7,203 nucleotides of DNA from Oscillatoria sp. Prado101 (GTDB taxonomy: Bacteria; Cyanobacteriota; Cyanobacteriia; Cyanobacteriales; Oscillatoriaceae), in contig JALOOK010000243.1 of NCBI GenBank assembly GCA_025454445.1, forward strand, positions 1-7,203. The letters are read 5' to 3'. The notes beneath the pieces were generated by a model. That model was not told where the DNA came from, did not search any database, and was given only the letters and a program-made list of their open reading frames with translations. The position numbers and the translations under genes were made by a program. Within the stretch, counting starts at the first letter, position 1; each line of letters begins with the position of its first letter. Shown piece after piece: positions 1 to 5,544 of this stretch.

Positions 1-980
1 GCAATCGCCGCCACCAGCGACGAATCCACACCCCCAGTCAGCCCCAGCACCACCTTAGAAAAACCGCACTTGTGCACATAATCCCGCACCCCCAAAACCA
101 GCGCCGACCAAATTTCCTCATCCTCACTCTCGATCAGCGGTGCAATTGCACTCTTGCCCCCCCTTTCTAACGGTATAGTGGGGGCGAGCAAATCCCCCTT
201 TTCCGCATCAAAATCCAGCACCGAAAAATCCGTCTCAAACGCACCGGCACGGCAAACCACCTCACCCGCACGACCAAAAGCCACACTGCAGCCATCAAAA
301 ATCAGATCGTCATTTCCCCCCACCTGATTCACATAAACAACCGGCAGCCCATAACGCACCGCCGCGTGCTCAAGCATCGCCTCCCGCAACCGCTGCTTAC
401 CAACAGTATAAGGCGAAGCCGACAAATTCACAAGCAAATCCACCCCAATCTCCGCCAAATCAGCAATTGGATTAACCGCATAGCTGCGCTTCCCCCAAAA
501 CTCCTCATCATTCCACAAATCCTCACAGATAGTAACCCCAATCCGCACCCCATCCAAAACCAGCAAATTGCTCTCCCCACCCGGCTCAAAATAGCGGTGT
601 TCATCAAAAACATCATAAGTCGGCAACAGCCGCTTGTGAAATACCTGCCGCACCGCCCCATTCTCCAGCCAAACCATACTGTTAAACAGCACCTTACCCC
701 CCGTAATCTGAGCCTCCAGATTCCGATCCACCACACCCACCAACACAGCAAGAGAAGCCGGCAAATCCCGCGCCAGCCCCTCCAGCACAGCCCACATCCC
801 CTCAACAAAACCCATATTTAACAGCAAATCTCGCGGCGGATACCCGCACAGAGACAGTTCCGGAGTCAGCAGCAACCGGCAGCCCCCCTCAGCCGCCCCA
901 CGCGCCGCCGCCAAAATCCGCTCCGCATTCCCCACCAAATCCCCAATAATCGGATTCAATTGTGCCATCCCAATCTTCAT
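1..980 (-). CDS. nadE: Glutamine-dependent NAD+ synthetase, N-terminal 326 residues (cut by window start)
   Basis: It makes NAD+ from nicotinate adenine dinucleotide and ATP, using ammonia released from glutamine by its own N-terminal amidase domain; it is cytosolic and the last step of the pathway. I translated it by hand. The protein starts MKIGMAQLNPIIGDL and has a nitrilase-type domain over about residues 1-260, with the expected catalytic triad Glu41 (TPELSLCGYPP), Lys116 (FHKRLLP) and Cys152 (VTICEDLW). The synthetase domain begins near residue 275, and its ATP-pyrophosphatase loop reads LTGGVDSS (314-321), where the family normally has SGGxDS: a conservative Ser-to-Thr change at 315. 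The remaining roughly 230 residues lie outside the window. The start is the ATG at 978-980, with a strong AGGAGG 7 bases upstream. It is the last gene seen of the pncB-nadD-nrtR-nadE series, but 418 bases holding a repeat element separate it from nrtR, so it may need its own promoter. Confidence 0.95.
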   Translation of the reverse strand, partial: MKIGMAQLNPIIGDLVGNAERILAAARGAAEGGCRLLLTPELSLCGYPPRDLLLNMGFVEGMWAVLEGLARDLPASLAVLVGVVDRNLEAQITGGKVLFNSMVWLENGAVRQVFHKRLLPTYDVFDEHRYFEPGGESNLLVLDGVRIGVTICEDLWNDEEFWGKRSYAVNPIADLAEIGVDLLVNLSASPYTVGKQRLREAMLEHAAVRYGLPVVYVNQVGGNDDLIFDGCSVAFGRAGEVVCRAGAFETDFSVLDFDAEKGDLLAPTIPLERGGKSAIAPLIESEDEEIWSALVLGVRDYVHKCGFSKVVLGLTGGVDSSLVAAI

Positions 981-987
981 AATACAT

Positions 988-993
988 CCTCCT
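988..993 (-). promoter_or_regulatory. Ribosome binding site of nadE
   Basis: On the minus strand this reads AGGAGG, a full Shine-Dalgarno match, 7 bases before the ATG at 980. It fixes the nadE start. Another ATG begins 8 bases upstream of the chosen one but is out of frame. Confidence 0.85.
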
Positions 994-1088
994 CTCTTTC
1001 TTGACGTCCCTTCACGGGGGCGGTTAAATAAACCCCCTAATGGGAGCATCTCATTTTTGCAAAGATTGTCACCCTCACCCCCCCTACC

Positions 1089-1116
1089 CCCCCTCTCCCT
1101 TGATGGGAGAGAGGGG
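1089..1116. repeat. Hairpin inside the element (left arm)
   Basis: CTCTCCC (1093-1099) pairs with GGGAGAG (1105-1111) around the loop TTGAT. After a bulged A the stem continues for three or four C-G pairs (1089-1092 with 1113-1116). It lies in the part of the left arm that has no counterpart of the same length in the right arm. Confidence 0.55.
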
Positions 1117-1190
1117 AAAAATAAAGAATTCTCCCCTCACCCCACGAGTGGGCTACGGTTTATACACAAATCCCTGTGAGGCCAATTTTC

Positions 1191-1204
1191 CATACAGTTG
1201 TATG
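1191..1204. repeat. Short palindrome in the element's centre
   Basis: CATACA and TGTATG pair perfectly around a 2-base loop. It lies between the inner arms of the element. Confidence 0.5.
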
Positions 1205-1215
1205 AACCTCTTTCT

Positions 1216-1249
1216 CCCCCCTCACCCCTTGTGTGGGCGGTGAGGGGGG
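1216..1249. repeat. GC-rich hairpin in the element's centre
   Basis: CCCCCCTCACC (1216-1226) and GGTGAGGGGGG (1239-1249) form a perfect 11-base stem with a 12-base spacer. It is followed by a further GTGAGGGG. No T-run follows on either strand, so I do not call it a terminator. Confidence 0.6.
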
Positions 1250-1398
1250 GTGAGGGGTTTGCTGTGGTCACATACCCAAGATGTGTATAAACAGTAGCCC
1301 TTGTGGGAGAGGGGTAGGGGGTGGAGGGGAGTACGAAAATGGGATGCTCCCCCCTAATCCCCACCCCCACCCCTCAATTATACCACACCAATTGGCGG

Positions 1399-2184
1399 TT
1401 AAACAAACACCAAAGGCTTATCCTTCACCCGCGCAAACGCCCCCGCATCAAACTGATAAAGCGCCGCCGGTCGTCCCGCACCCCGCGAAACCTTAACCCC
1501 AGTATCCTTCAGGAAACCCAGCTTTAACAGGCGAGTGCGGAAATTAGAATAATCCGAAAAATCCCCTCCCAAAACTGTCGTATAAACCTGATATAAGTCA
1601 CTCAAAGTAAACACCTCAGGCAGCACCTCAAACGCAACCGGGCTGTACTCCAGCTTATTGCGCAAGCGCCCGTAGCCATACTCCAAAATCTGGTTGTGGT
1701 CAAAAGCCAATTGCGGCACTTGCTCCAGAGGATACCAGGCAATTCCGGCAACACCGCCGGCAATCAATTCAGCTTCCTCAAACCGCACCAGAGCGAAATA
1801 ACTCACCGAAAGATAGCGAACCCCGAAGCTTTCTGGAGACTCTCTCGGGTCGCGACCCGGCCCCCCAAAAGTGTACAATTGCTCCAAATAGAGGTTCTGC
1901 ACCCTAATTTTCTCAGCCAAAATCCGGTAGGCGGCGTCTTCGAGAGATTCGCCTTGGCGCACTAGCGTTCCCGGCAAACTCCACTGACCCAAAAACGGTT
2001 CATCCTGCCGCATCACCAACAGCACCAGCAAGCGATTCTGTGCCGTATCCACTGAGAAAATGACATTATCAACCCCAACTTTAAAATCTGCCAGCATGGG
2101 CGATTGCGGTCGCCCCCGGCAACCTGATGTTGGCCCTTGTTTGTCCACCGGCGCTGCCATTTTGTTTAGGTCGCGTCCTGACAT
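1399..2184 (-). CDS. nrtR: NrtR-type Nudix/winged-helix regulator of NAD biosynthesis
   Basis: This is a 261-residue protein with two domains. Residues about 35-170 are a Nudix fold beginning VGVDNVIFSVDT. Residues about 190-245 look like a winged helix (VFTLSDLYQVYTTVLGG, then SNFRTRLLKLGFL and GRPAALYQFD), the C-terminal pattern of the NrtR family. NrtR proteins repress NAD genes and respond to ADP-ribose-type ligands through the Nudix domain. The Nudix box here (71-95) is degenerate: PGT replaces PGG, and the REUxEExGU segment reads RILAEKIRV, losing two glutamates and the glycine. That argues for a sensor rather than a hydrolase. Its place between nadD and nadE fits a regulator of its own operon. 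The ATG at 2184 overlaps nadD by 19 bases; an in-frame ATG at 2160 is also possible, since neither has a clear ribosome binding site. A plain Nudix hydrolase is the alternative, made less likely by the C-terminal domain. Confidence 0.85.
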   Translation of the reverse strand: MSGRDLNKMAAPVDKQGPTSGCRGRPQSPMLADFKVGVDNVIFSVDTAQNRLLVLLVMRQDEPFLGQWSLPGTLVRQGESLEDAAYRILAEKIRVQNLYLEQLYTFGGPGRDPRESPESFGVRYLSVSYFALVRFEEAELIAGGVAGIAWYPLEQVPQLAFDHNQILEYGYGRLRNKLEYSPVAFEVLPEVFTLSDLYQVYTTVLGGDFSDYSNFRTRLLKLGFLKDTGVKVSRGAGRPAALYQFDAGAFARVKDKPLVFV

Positions 2185-2744
2185 GCGTACAAATGCTCCC
2201 GATGAATGTATGCCTCAACCGGCGGCGTCAGCGCTTCCGTGTCTCCATTCTCACGATAAGCTGTCGAGGAGACTGCCGGTGGGCTCAGCTGCGCCACCCG
2301 CACTTCAGTTCCCATCTGCCTCAGCTGGTCAATACCGGCTTGATCTAGGGCATATCCCCGCCGGGGCACAACCAGCAGTTTAACTTGCCGCAACAGCTCC
2401 TCAGCGCGATACCACCGGGGCAGCTGTAGCAGCAAATCAGAACCGATGACCAGGGTAAACTCCGCCTGTGGCCAGCGCTGGCCAGCTCGCTCCACCGATG
2501 TCAGCGTTTTGCGGTCGCTCAATTCTGAGCAGACAGCGATGTTGTGCCGGTGGGGCGAAATCTCGTCAATCAGCAACTGCAGCATTCGCTGTCGGTGTTC
2601 CAGCGGCGTCTGCCCGGGCTTAAAAGGATTGTCCGACGCCCAGACAGCCACCGAGTCAAAGTGTTGGGACAGCCAGCTGAGAATCTTTTGATGGCCGATC
2701 GTCGGCGGATCGGCACTCGTACCGAATAGAGCAATCTTGACCAT
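2166..2744 (-). CDS. nadD: Nicotinate-nucleotide adenylyltransferase
   Basis: It transfers AMP from ATP to nicotinate mononucleotide, giving deamido-NAD+, the substrate of NadE; it is cytosolic. The protein has 192 residues from the chosen start, the usual size. The nucleotidyltransferase signature lies at the N terminus: FGTSADPPTIGH (7-18), with the first His of the HxGH motif replaced by Thr, a form I believe is usual in cyanobacterial homologues. GSDLLLQLPRW (101-111) and the C-terminal SSTAYR (159-164, the ISSTxxR motif) are also present. I chose the ATG at 2744 because the conserved fold begins right there (MVKIALFG); a TTG at 2756 would add MFRI. There is no strong Shine-Dalgarno. It lies 41 bases after the pncB stop and its 3' end overlaps nrtR, so co-transcription is likely. 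Confidence 0.92.
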   Translation of the reverse strand: MVKIALFGTSADPPTIGHQKILSWLSQHFDSVAVWASDNPFKPGQTPLEHRQRMLQLLIDEISPHRHNIAVCSELSDRKTLTSVERAGQRWPQAEFTLVIGSDLLLQLPRWYRAEELLRQVKLLVVPRRGYALDQAGIDQLRQMGTEVRVAQLSPPAVSSTAYRENGDTEALTPPVEAYIHREHLYACQDAT

Positions 2745-2785
2745 GATTCTAAACAAGGATCTGCCAGGGCACAGCGGACAGCTGG

Positions 2786-4189
2786 CTACTGACTTTGCAT
2801 TTGTTGCGCCAGCGCCCGCAACTCGGCAGACAGTTCCACCGGCAGCGGCGCGGGGCGATCCAGCCGCCGAGTCTCGTAAGGCAGACTGGCCACCGAGGCA
2901 GAGGTGCGCTCTGCGATCGCCTCCAGCGGTTCAGGCGGCTGCACCCGTTTTCCCTGTTTGAACACCAGCTGCAGCAGCGGCTCACCGGCACCCGCCTCTT
3001 CTTTGGCCAGTCCCAGCCGGTCTGCCACCGCCTGCTGCCGGTCTTTCTGGCGAAATATCTGCTTGCGCCCCGGATAGCTCACCTTGCCGCTGGACTGCTT
3101 GATCACCGGCATGCCATCGATTTCCACCAATTTGTAAACCCCATTCACCGGCTCTCCCGTCACCAGTTTGGTTCCCAGTCCATAGCCATCGATGCAGGCA
3201 CCGGCACCCAGCAACCTGCTAATTTCCCACTCATCCAAATCCCCACTGGCCAAAATCGGCACCCCCGGCAGCAGGGCTCGCACTTCCTGAGACAGCTTCA
3301 CCAAATCCCCAGAGTCCAGGCGCACCCCCCGCAGCTCAATTTCTCCCGCTTGCAGCCGCCCAGCCAGCAGGCGAGCTGCCTCAATAGTATCGTAGGTGTC
3401 AATCAGTAGCGGCGCACCAGGAAAATAGTGGTGGAAGGCACTAAATGCCTGCCCCTCACTGCCAGAAGTTGCCGTTAAGGCCATCACCAGGGAATGGGCC
3501 ATCGTCCCCGATGGCTTGCGCCCCAATTTCATCGCCGCCAGGACATTAGAGGTGGCGTCCAGTCCCGCCGCCAGTGCCGCCCTTGCCGCCCACAGAGACG
3601 CCTGCGGGCTAAAAGCGCGTCGCGTCCCGAATTCCAGCAGCGTCGCCCCCGGGCCAGCCACATCCCGCAGGCGGGCGGCTCGCGTGGCGATTAAGGTTTG
3701 GTAGTTGAGCGCGTTCAGCAGGTAGGTTTCCACCAGCTGGGCCTGCCATAGCGGCGCTTCCACGCGCAGCAGCGGCTCGTTGGGGAAAACTGCAACACCC
3801 TCCTGCACCGCCCAAACATCGCCGGTGAACCGCCCCCCCTCCAGCAGTGTCCAAAAGCGCTCCGGCGCTTCGCTAAAAATCCCCGTCGCCTGCAGCGCCG
3901 CAATCTGCTCTGAACAAAAGTGGAATTGCTCCAGGTAGTCCAGCGCCTGGGCCAAGCCCATCGCAATCAAATAGCCAAAGTTGTCTGGCAACCGGCGCAC
4001 AAATAGCTCAAAGCTGGCTCTCCGTTGCTCCAACCCTTCGCCGGTGTAGCAGGCGGCCATAGTCAGCTGGTAGAGATCGGTCAGAAGACTGTAATCCTCA
4101 GGGTACAGCCCCAGATCGGGGTTGTCTCTCCTCGCCATATCCTGAAGAGTCTCAGCGTGCGGACTGTTCCAGTCAGTAGCAGTGCTCAT
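2786..4189 (-). CDS. pncB: Nicotinate phosphoribosyltransferase
   Basis: It converts nicotinate, PRPP and ATP to nicotinate mononucleotide, the entry step of nicotinate salvage, in the cytosol; its product feeds the NadD encoded next. The protein has 467 residues, normal for the longer bacterial form. Recognisable segments are YSLLTDLYQLTMAACY (33-48), LEFGTRRAFSPQAS (185-198), GTMAHSLVMA (228-237, with His232 as the likely phosphorylated histidine), LLIDTYDT (261-268), GVRLDSGDL (288-296), ASGDLDE (314-320) and DGYGLGTKLVTGE (334-346). The start is the ATG at 4189. A TTG just before it (4192) would add one residue, and the weak GGGA upstream does not decide. Being first in the cluster, it probably receives the operon promoter, which lies in the AT-rich DNA just upstream. 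Confidence 0.95.
   Translation of the reverse strand: MSTATDWNSPHAETLQDMARRDNPDLGLYPEDYSLLTDLYQLTMAACYTGEGLEQRRASFELFVRRLPDNFGYLIAMGLAQALDYLEQFHFCSEQIAALQATGIFSEAPERFWTLLEGGRFTGDVWAVQEGVAVFPNEPLLRVEAPLWQAQLVETYLLNALNYQTLIATRAARLRDVAGPGATLLEFGTRRAFSPQASLWAARAALAAGLDATSNVLAAMKLGRKPSGTMAHSLVMALTATSGSEGQAFSAFHHYFPGAPLLIDTYDTIEAARLLAGRLQAGEIELRGVRLDSGDLVKLSQEVRALLPGVPILASGDLDEWEISRLLGAGACIDGYGLGTKLVTGEPVNGVYKLVEIDGMPVIKQSSGKVSYPGRKQIFRQKDRQQAVADRLGLAKEEAGAGEPLLQLVFKQGKRVQPPEPLEAIAERTSASVASLPYETRRLDRPAPLPVELSAELRALAQQMQSQ
2913..2920. other. HIP1 octamer
   Basis: GCGATCGC inside pncB. This palindrome is over-represented in many cyanobacterial genomes and supports the host assignment; a single copy is weak evidence alone. 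Confidence 0.6.
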
Positions 4190-4221
4190 CAACCAGTTCC
4201 CTAACGAGATCCGTTTCCCCT

Positions 4222-4227
4222 ATTATA
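4222..4227 (-). promoter_or_regulatory. Probable -10 box of the pncB-nadD-nrtR operon
   Basis: On the minus strand this is a perfect TATAAT, preceded by TAC, lying 32 bases before the pncB ATG, so transcription would begin roughly 25 bases before the start codon. No good -35 hexamer is seen 16-18 bases upstream. The promoter may therefore rely on an activator, or the match may be chance in AT-rich DNA. Confidence 0.5.
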
Positions 4228-4258
4228 GTAAAAATAACCAAAATTATCCAGCTTTATT

Positions 4259-4274
4259 TTATAAATTTTTATAA
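4259..4274. promoter_or_regulatory. Candidate operator upstream of pncB
   Basis: TTATAAATTTTTATAA is a perfect 7+7 inverted repeat with a 2-base centre, about 32 bases upstream of the proposed -10 box. An NrtR-like regulator is encoded in the same operon, so this palindrome is a reasonable candidate binding site. AT-rich palindromes arise easily by chance, and I cannot match it to a known NrtR consensus. Confidence 0.3.
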
Positions 4275-4280
4275 CTTGTG

Positions 4281-4640
4281 GCTGTCTGCCCCTTTATTTA
4301 GGGCTTTCTGGCCTAGATATCAGCGTGTTATCCCAGCTTTTATGGTAAGTACAACAAAAAAGCCGGTGCGGCAAGTCTAGCCGCTGGACTGGGCTTGGGC
4401 TGCATTCGGTGGGCGGGAGCAATGGGTTCTGTGCCAGCACCCGTTCCGCGGCGTCCCCTCTCAGCAAACAGGCAAGACGATTATAGCCGAGATCAAAAGC
4501 CGCAGGGGAGAGGGAGAATGGGGAAATGGGGAGAACCGGGCTTCCTTCTTTTCCTGATTTTTTTTACATTTACTACTAAAAGTAACGGCATGTAAAGGAA
4601 AATGAAGTTTTTTAAACTTCAAGCGGGTTTCGGGGGGGAA
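4281..4640. other. Intergenic stretch without a recognisable gene
   Basis: About 360 bases between the pncB promoter region and the small-gene array, whose genes point away from pncB. It contains a purine-rich low-complexity patch (about 4504-4540) and one palindrome (4603-4621). A 66-codon open frame from a TTG at 4395 has no credible start or ribosome binding site and ends in a T/F-rich run; I do not call it a gene. Confidence 0.6.
4603..4621. repeat. Palindrome just before the small-gene array
   Basis: TGAAGTTT and AAACTTCA form a perfect 8-base stem around TTT. It ends 20 bases before the first repeat unit and occurs only once, so it is not part of the unit. It could be an operator or a weak terminator; no T-run follows on either strand. 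Confidence 0.4.
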
Positions 4641-4687
4641 ATCTTATCGAATTATGTAGATTCTCCCAAAGTCACTCTCGGCAAGCT

Positions 4688-4693
4688 TACAAT
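4688..4693 (+). promoter_or_regulatory. Possible -10 box of small gene 1
   Basis: TACAAT, inside AGCTTACAATAAT, is unchanged in all three leaders and lies 50 bases before the ATG. I see no convincing -35 at the usual distance. Confidence 0.35.
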
Positions 4694-4743
4694 AATCGCA
4701 GAGGTGATGCACCCAGAGAAGCCCAGAGTTGAGGAGAGCGTTT

Positions 4744-4893
4744 ATGAATCTTCCTAAAGTCCTTGAAGACGCCATGCAGTATGTGATGGCAGCCGCCGGT
4801 CGCATCTTCAGACCCAGTGACGATAAATACCCAGAAGTCGGGGTTCAACCTTTTCAAGGAGAACCCAACAAGAAACGGCATTCGGAAGATTGA
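4744..4893 (+). CDS. Small protein, tandem paralogue 1 (49 residues, unknown function)
   Basis: I do not recognise a characterised family. The protein starts MNLPKVLEDAMQYVMAAAGR, continues through IFRPSDDKYPEVGVQPFQGE and ends PNKKRHSED. Residues 2-22 can form an amphipathic helix (Leu3, Leu7, Met11, Val14, Met15, Ile21 and Phe22 on one face); the rest is polar, rich in Pro, Gly and acidic residues, and probably extended. There is no signal peptide or transmembrane helix and no cysteine. AGGAG (4732-4736) lies 7 bases before the ATG, a good ribosome binding site. Two further copies follow. That the frame, start, stop and site all survive in three diverged copies is the main reason to call it coding. 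It differs from the other two by Arg23, Ser25, Gln38 and Ser47, so it may be the ancestral or a decaying copy. Confidence 0.8.
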   Translation: MNLPKVLEDAMQYVMAAAGRIFRPSDDKYPEVGVQPFQGEPNKKRHSED

Positions 4894-4974
4894 CGCCCGG
4901 TAGAAAAGCAGCCGGTTGCGGAGGAGAATCTTATCGAATTATGTAGATTTGCCCAAAGTCACTCCCGGCCAGCT

Positions 4975-4980
4975 TACAAT
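4975..4980 (+). promoter_or_regulatory. Possible -10 box of small gene 2
   Basis: TACAAT at the same place in the leader as in units 1 and 3, which suggests each unit carries its own promoter. The conservation may simply reflect recent duplication. Confidence 0.35.
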
Positions 4981-5030
4981 AATTGCAGAAGTGATGAAAC
5001 CAGAGAATCCCAGAGTGGAGGAGAGAGTTT

Positions 5031-5180
5031 ATGAATCTTCCTAAAACAGTTGAAGACGCCATGCAATATGTGATGGCAGCCGCCGCTCGAATCTTCAGCC
5101 CCACTGACGATAAATACCCAGAAGTGGGGGTGCAACCTTTTGAAGGAGAACCCTACAAGGGACAGAATTGGGAAGATTGA
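5031..5180 (+). CDS. Small protein, tandem paralogue 2 (49 residues, unknown function)
   Basis: The protein starts MNLPKTVEDAMQYVMAAAAR, continues IFSPTDDKYPEVGVQPFEGE and ends PYKGQNWED. It has the predicted amphipathic helix (2-22) and the invariant core DDKYPEVGVQPF (26-37). AGGAG (5019-5023) lies 7 bases before the ATG. Its C-terminal tail (Tyr42, Gly44, Gln45, Asn46) is its own, while copies 1 and 3 share Asn42, Arg45 and His46. It also has Ala19 where the others have Gly. Substitutions thus gather in the tail and leave the core untouched. Function unknown. Confidence 0.8.
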   Translation: MNLPKTVEDAMQYVMAAAARIFSPTDDKYPEVGVQPFEGEPYKGQNWED

Positions 5181-5262
5181 CGCCCGTGTTGAAAAGCAGC
5201 CGGTTAAGGCGGAGAATCTTATCGAATTATGTAGATTTGCCCAAAGTCAATCCCGGCCAGCT

Positions 5263-5268
5263 TACAAT
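5263..5268 (+). promoter_or_regulatory. Possible -10 box of small gene 3
   Basis: TACAAT in the same context and position as in the two units upstream. Confidence 0.35.
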
Positions 5269-5318
5269 AATTGCAGAAGTGATGAAACCAGAGAATCCCA
5301 GAGTTGAGGACAGAGTTT

Positions 5319-5468
5319 ATGAATCTTACTAAAACAGTTGAAGACGCCATGAAGTATGTGATGGCAGCCGCCGGTCGCATCTTTAGCCCCACTGACGATA
5401 AATACCCAGAAGTCGGGGTGCAACCTTTTGAAGGAGAACCCAACAAGGAACGGCATTGGGCAGATTGA
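5319..5468 (+). CDS. Small protein, tandem paralogue 3 (49 residues, unknown function)
   Basis: The protein starts MNLTKTVEDAMKYVMAAAGR, continues IFSPTDDKYPEVGVQPFEGE and ends PNKERHWAD. It is like copy 2 in the helix and middle (Thr6, Val7, Ser23, Thr25, Glu38) and like copy 1 at Gly19 and in the tail (Asn42, Arg45, His46), a mosaic pattern. Its ribosome binding site is weaker: the leader has AGGAC where the others have AGGAG, so only AGGA (5307-5310) remains, 8 bases before the ATG. It is the last of the array and faces the convergent gene at 5650-6357. Function unknown. Confidence 0.8.
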   Translation: MNLTKTVEDAMKYVMAAAGRIFSPTDDKYPEVGVQPFEGEPNKERHWAD

Positions 5469-5510
5469 CACGAGGTTGAAAAGCATTTTGACAGTCGATA
5501 GTTCATTCCA

Positions 5511-5539
5511 GCGCCGGCGTGGCCTTTCCATGCCGGCGC
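5511..5539. terminator. GC-rich hairpin, possible terminator of the small-gene array
   Basis: GCGCCGGCGTGG (5511-5522) and CCATGCCGGCGC (5528-5539) form a 12-pair stem with one G-U pair and a 5-base loop. It lies 42 bases after the last small gene, between convergent genes, where a terminator is expected. No U-run follows, so factor-independent termination is uncertain. Confidence 0.4.
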
Positions 5540-5544
5540 ATGCG

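Larger units (their letters stand above)
1035..1358. mobile_element. MITE-like inverted-repeat element with 7-base target duplication
   Basis: The element itself spans about 1042-1351. Its ends are GGGAGCATCTCATTTT (1042-1057) and AAAATGGGATGCTCCC (1336-1351), which pair over 16 bases with one mismatch. A second, inner pair of arms, GGGCTACGGTTTATACACA (1150-1168) and TGTGTATAAACAGTAGCCC (1282-1300), matches at 18 of 19. The left arm carries roughly 57 more bases than the right. CCCTAAT occurs directly outside both ends (1035-1041 and 1352-1358), as expected for a target-site duplication; the run of C's leaves its exact length open (7 to 9). There is no transposase, so it would be non-autonomous. 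The short open frames inside are C/G-rich and look meaningless. It sits between nrtR and nadE and could change how nadE is expressed. I do not recognise the parent insertion sequence. Confidence 0.65.
4641..4927 (+). repeat. Tandem repeat unit 1 (leader plus small gene)
   Basis: First of three head-to-tail units. It begins ATCTTATCGAATTATGTAGA, runs through a 103-base leader and a 49-codon gene, and ends in a linker containing GAAAAGCAGCCGGTT that recurs after unit 2. The distance to unit 2 is 287 bases. It is the most diverged of the three: by my hand count its leader differs from that of unit 2 at about 11 of 103 positions. Confidence 0.9.
4928..5215 (+). repeat. Tandem repeat unit 2 (leader plus small gene)
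   Basis: Same layout as unit 1. It lies 288 bases before unit 3, and the two leaders differ at only 3 of 103 positions (hand count). After the stop codon it shares TGACGCCCG and GAAAAGCAGCCGGTT with unit 1. Confidence 0.9.
5216..5503 (+). repeat. Tandem repeat unit 3 (leader plus small gene; 3' linker diverged)
   Basis: Third and last unit. Repeat similarity continues past the stop codon only as far as GGTTGAAAAGCA (to about 5484), after which the sequence is unrelated to the linkers of units 1 and 2. The end given is therefore nominal. Confidence 0.85.

Noticed and set aside
366..821. Long plus-strand open frame rich in His, Pro and Gln.
   Set aside because: It is the antisense of nadE, whose frame has all the expected family motifs; its composition is that of a GC-rich shadow.
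1040..1527. Short Pro- and Gly-rich open frames on both strands in the nrtR-nadE gap.
   Set aside because: They follow C/G runs and inverted-repeat arms of the MITE-like element, have no ribosome binding site and no conserved domain.
2786..3966. Several open frames of 60-200 codons on both strands inside pncB.
   Set aside because: All overlap the clearly coding pncB frame and have the Arg/Pro/Gln/His or Arg/Trp/Cys-rich composition of shadows.
4365..4484. A Gly/Ala-rich stretch in the frame of 4395 (AASLAAGLGLG, then AGAMGSVPA) that recalls the first helix of an ATP synthase c subunit.
   Set aside because: The likeness covers only a low-complexity motif; there is no start, no second helix and no essential acidic residue, and the frame runs on into unrelated sequence.
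4641..5484. A CRISPR array, considered because of the regular repeats.
   Set aside because: The units are about 287 bases, are repeated over their whole length and contain genes; there are no short repeats separated by unique spacers.
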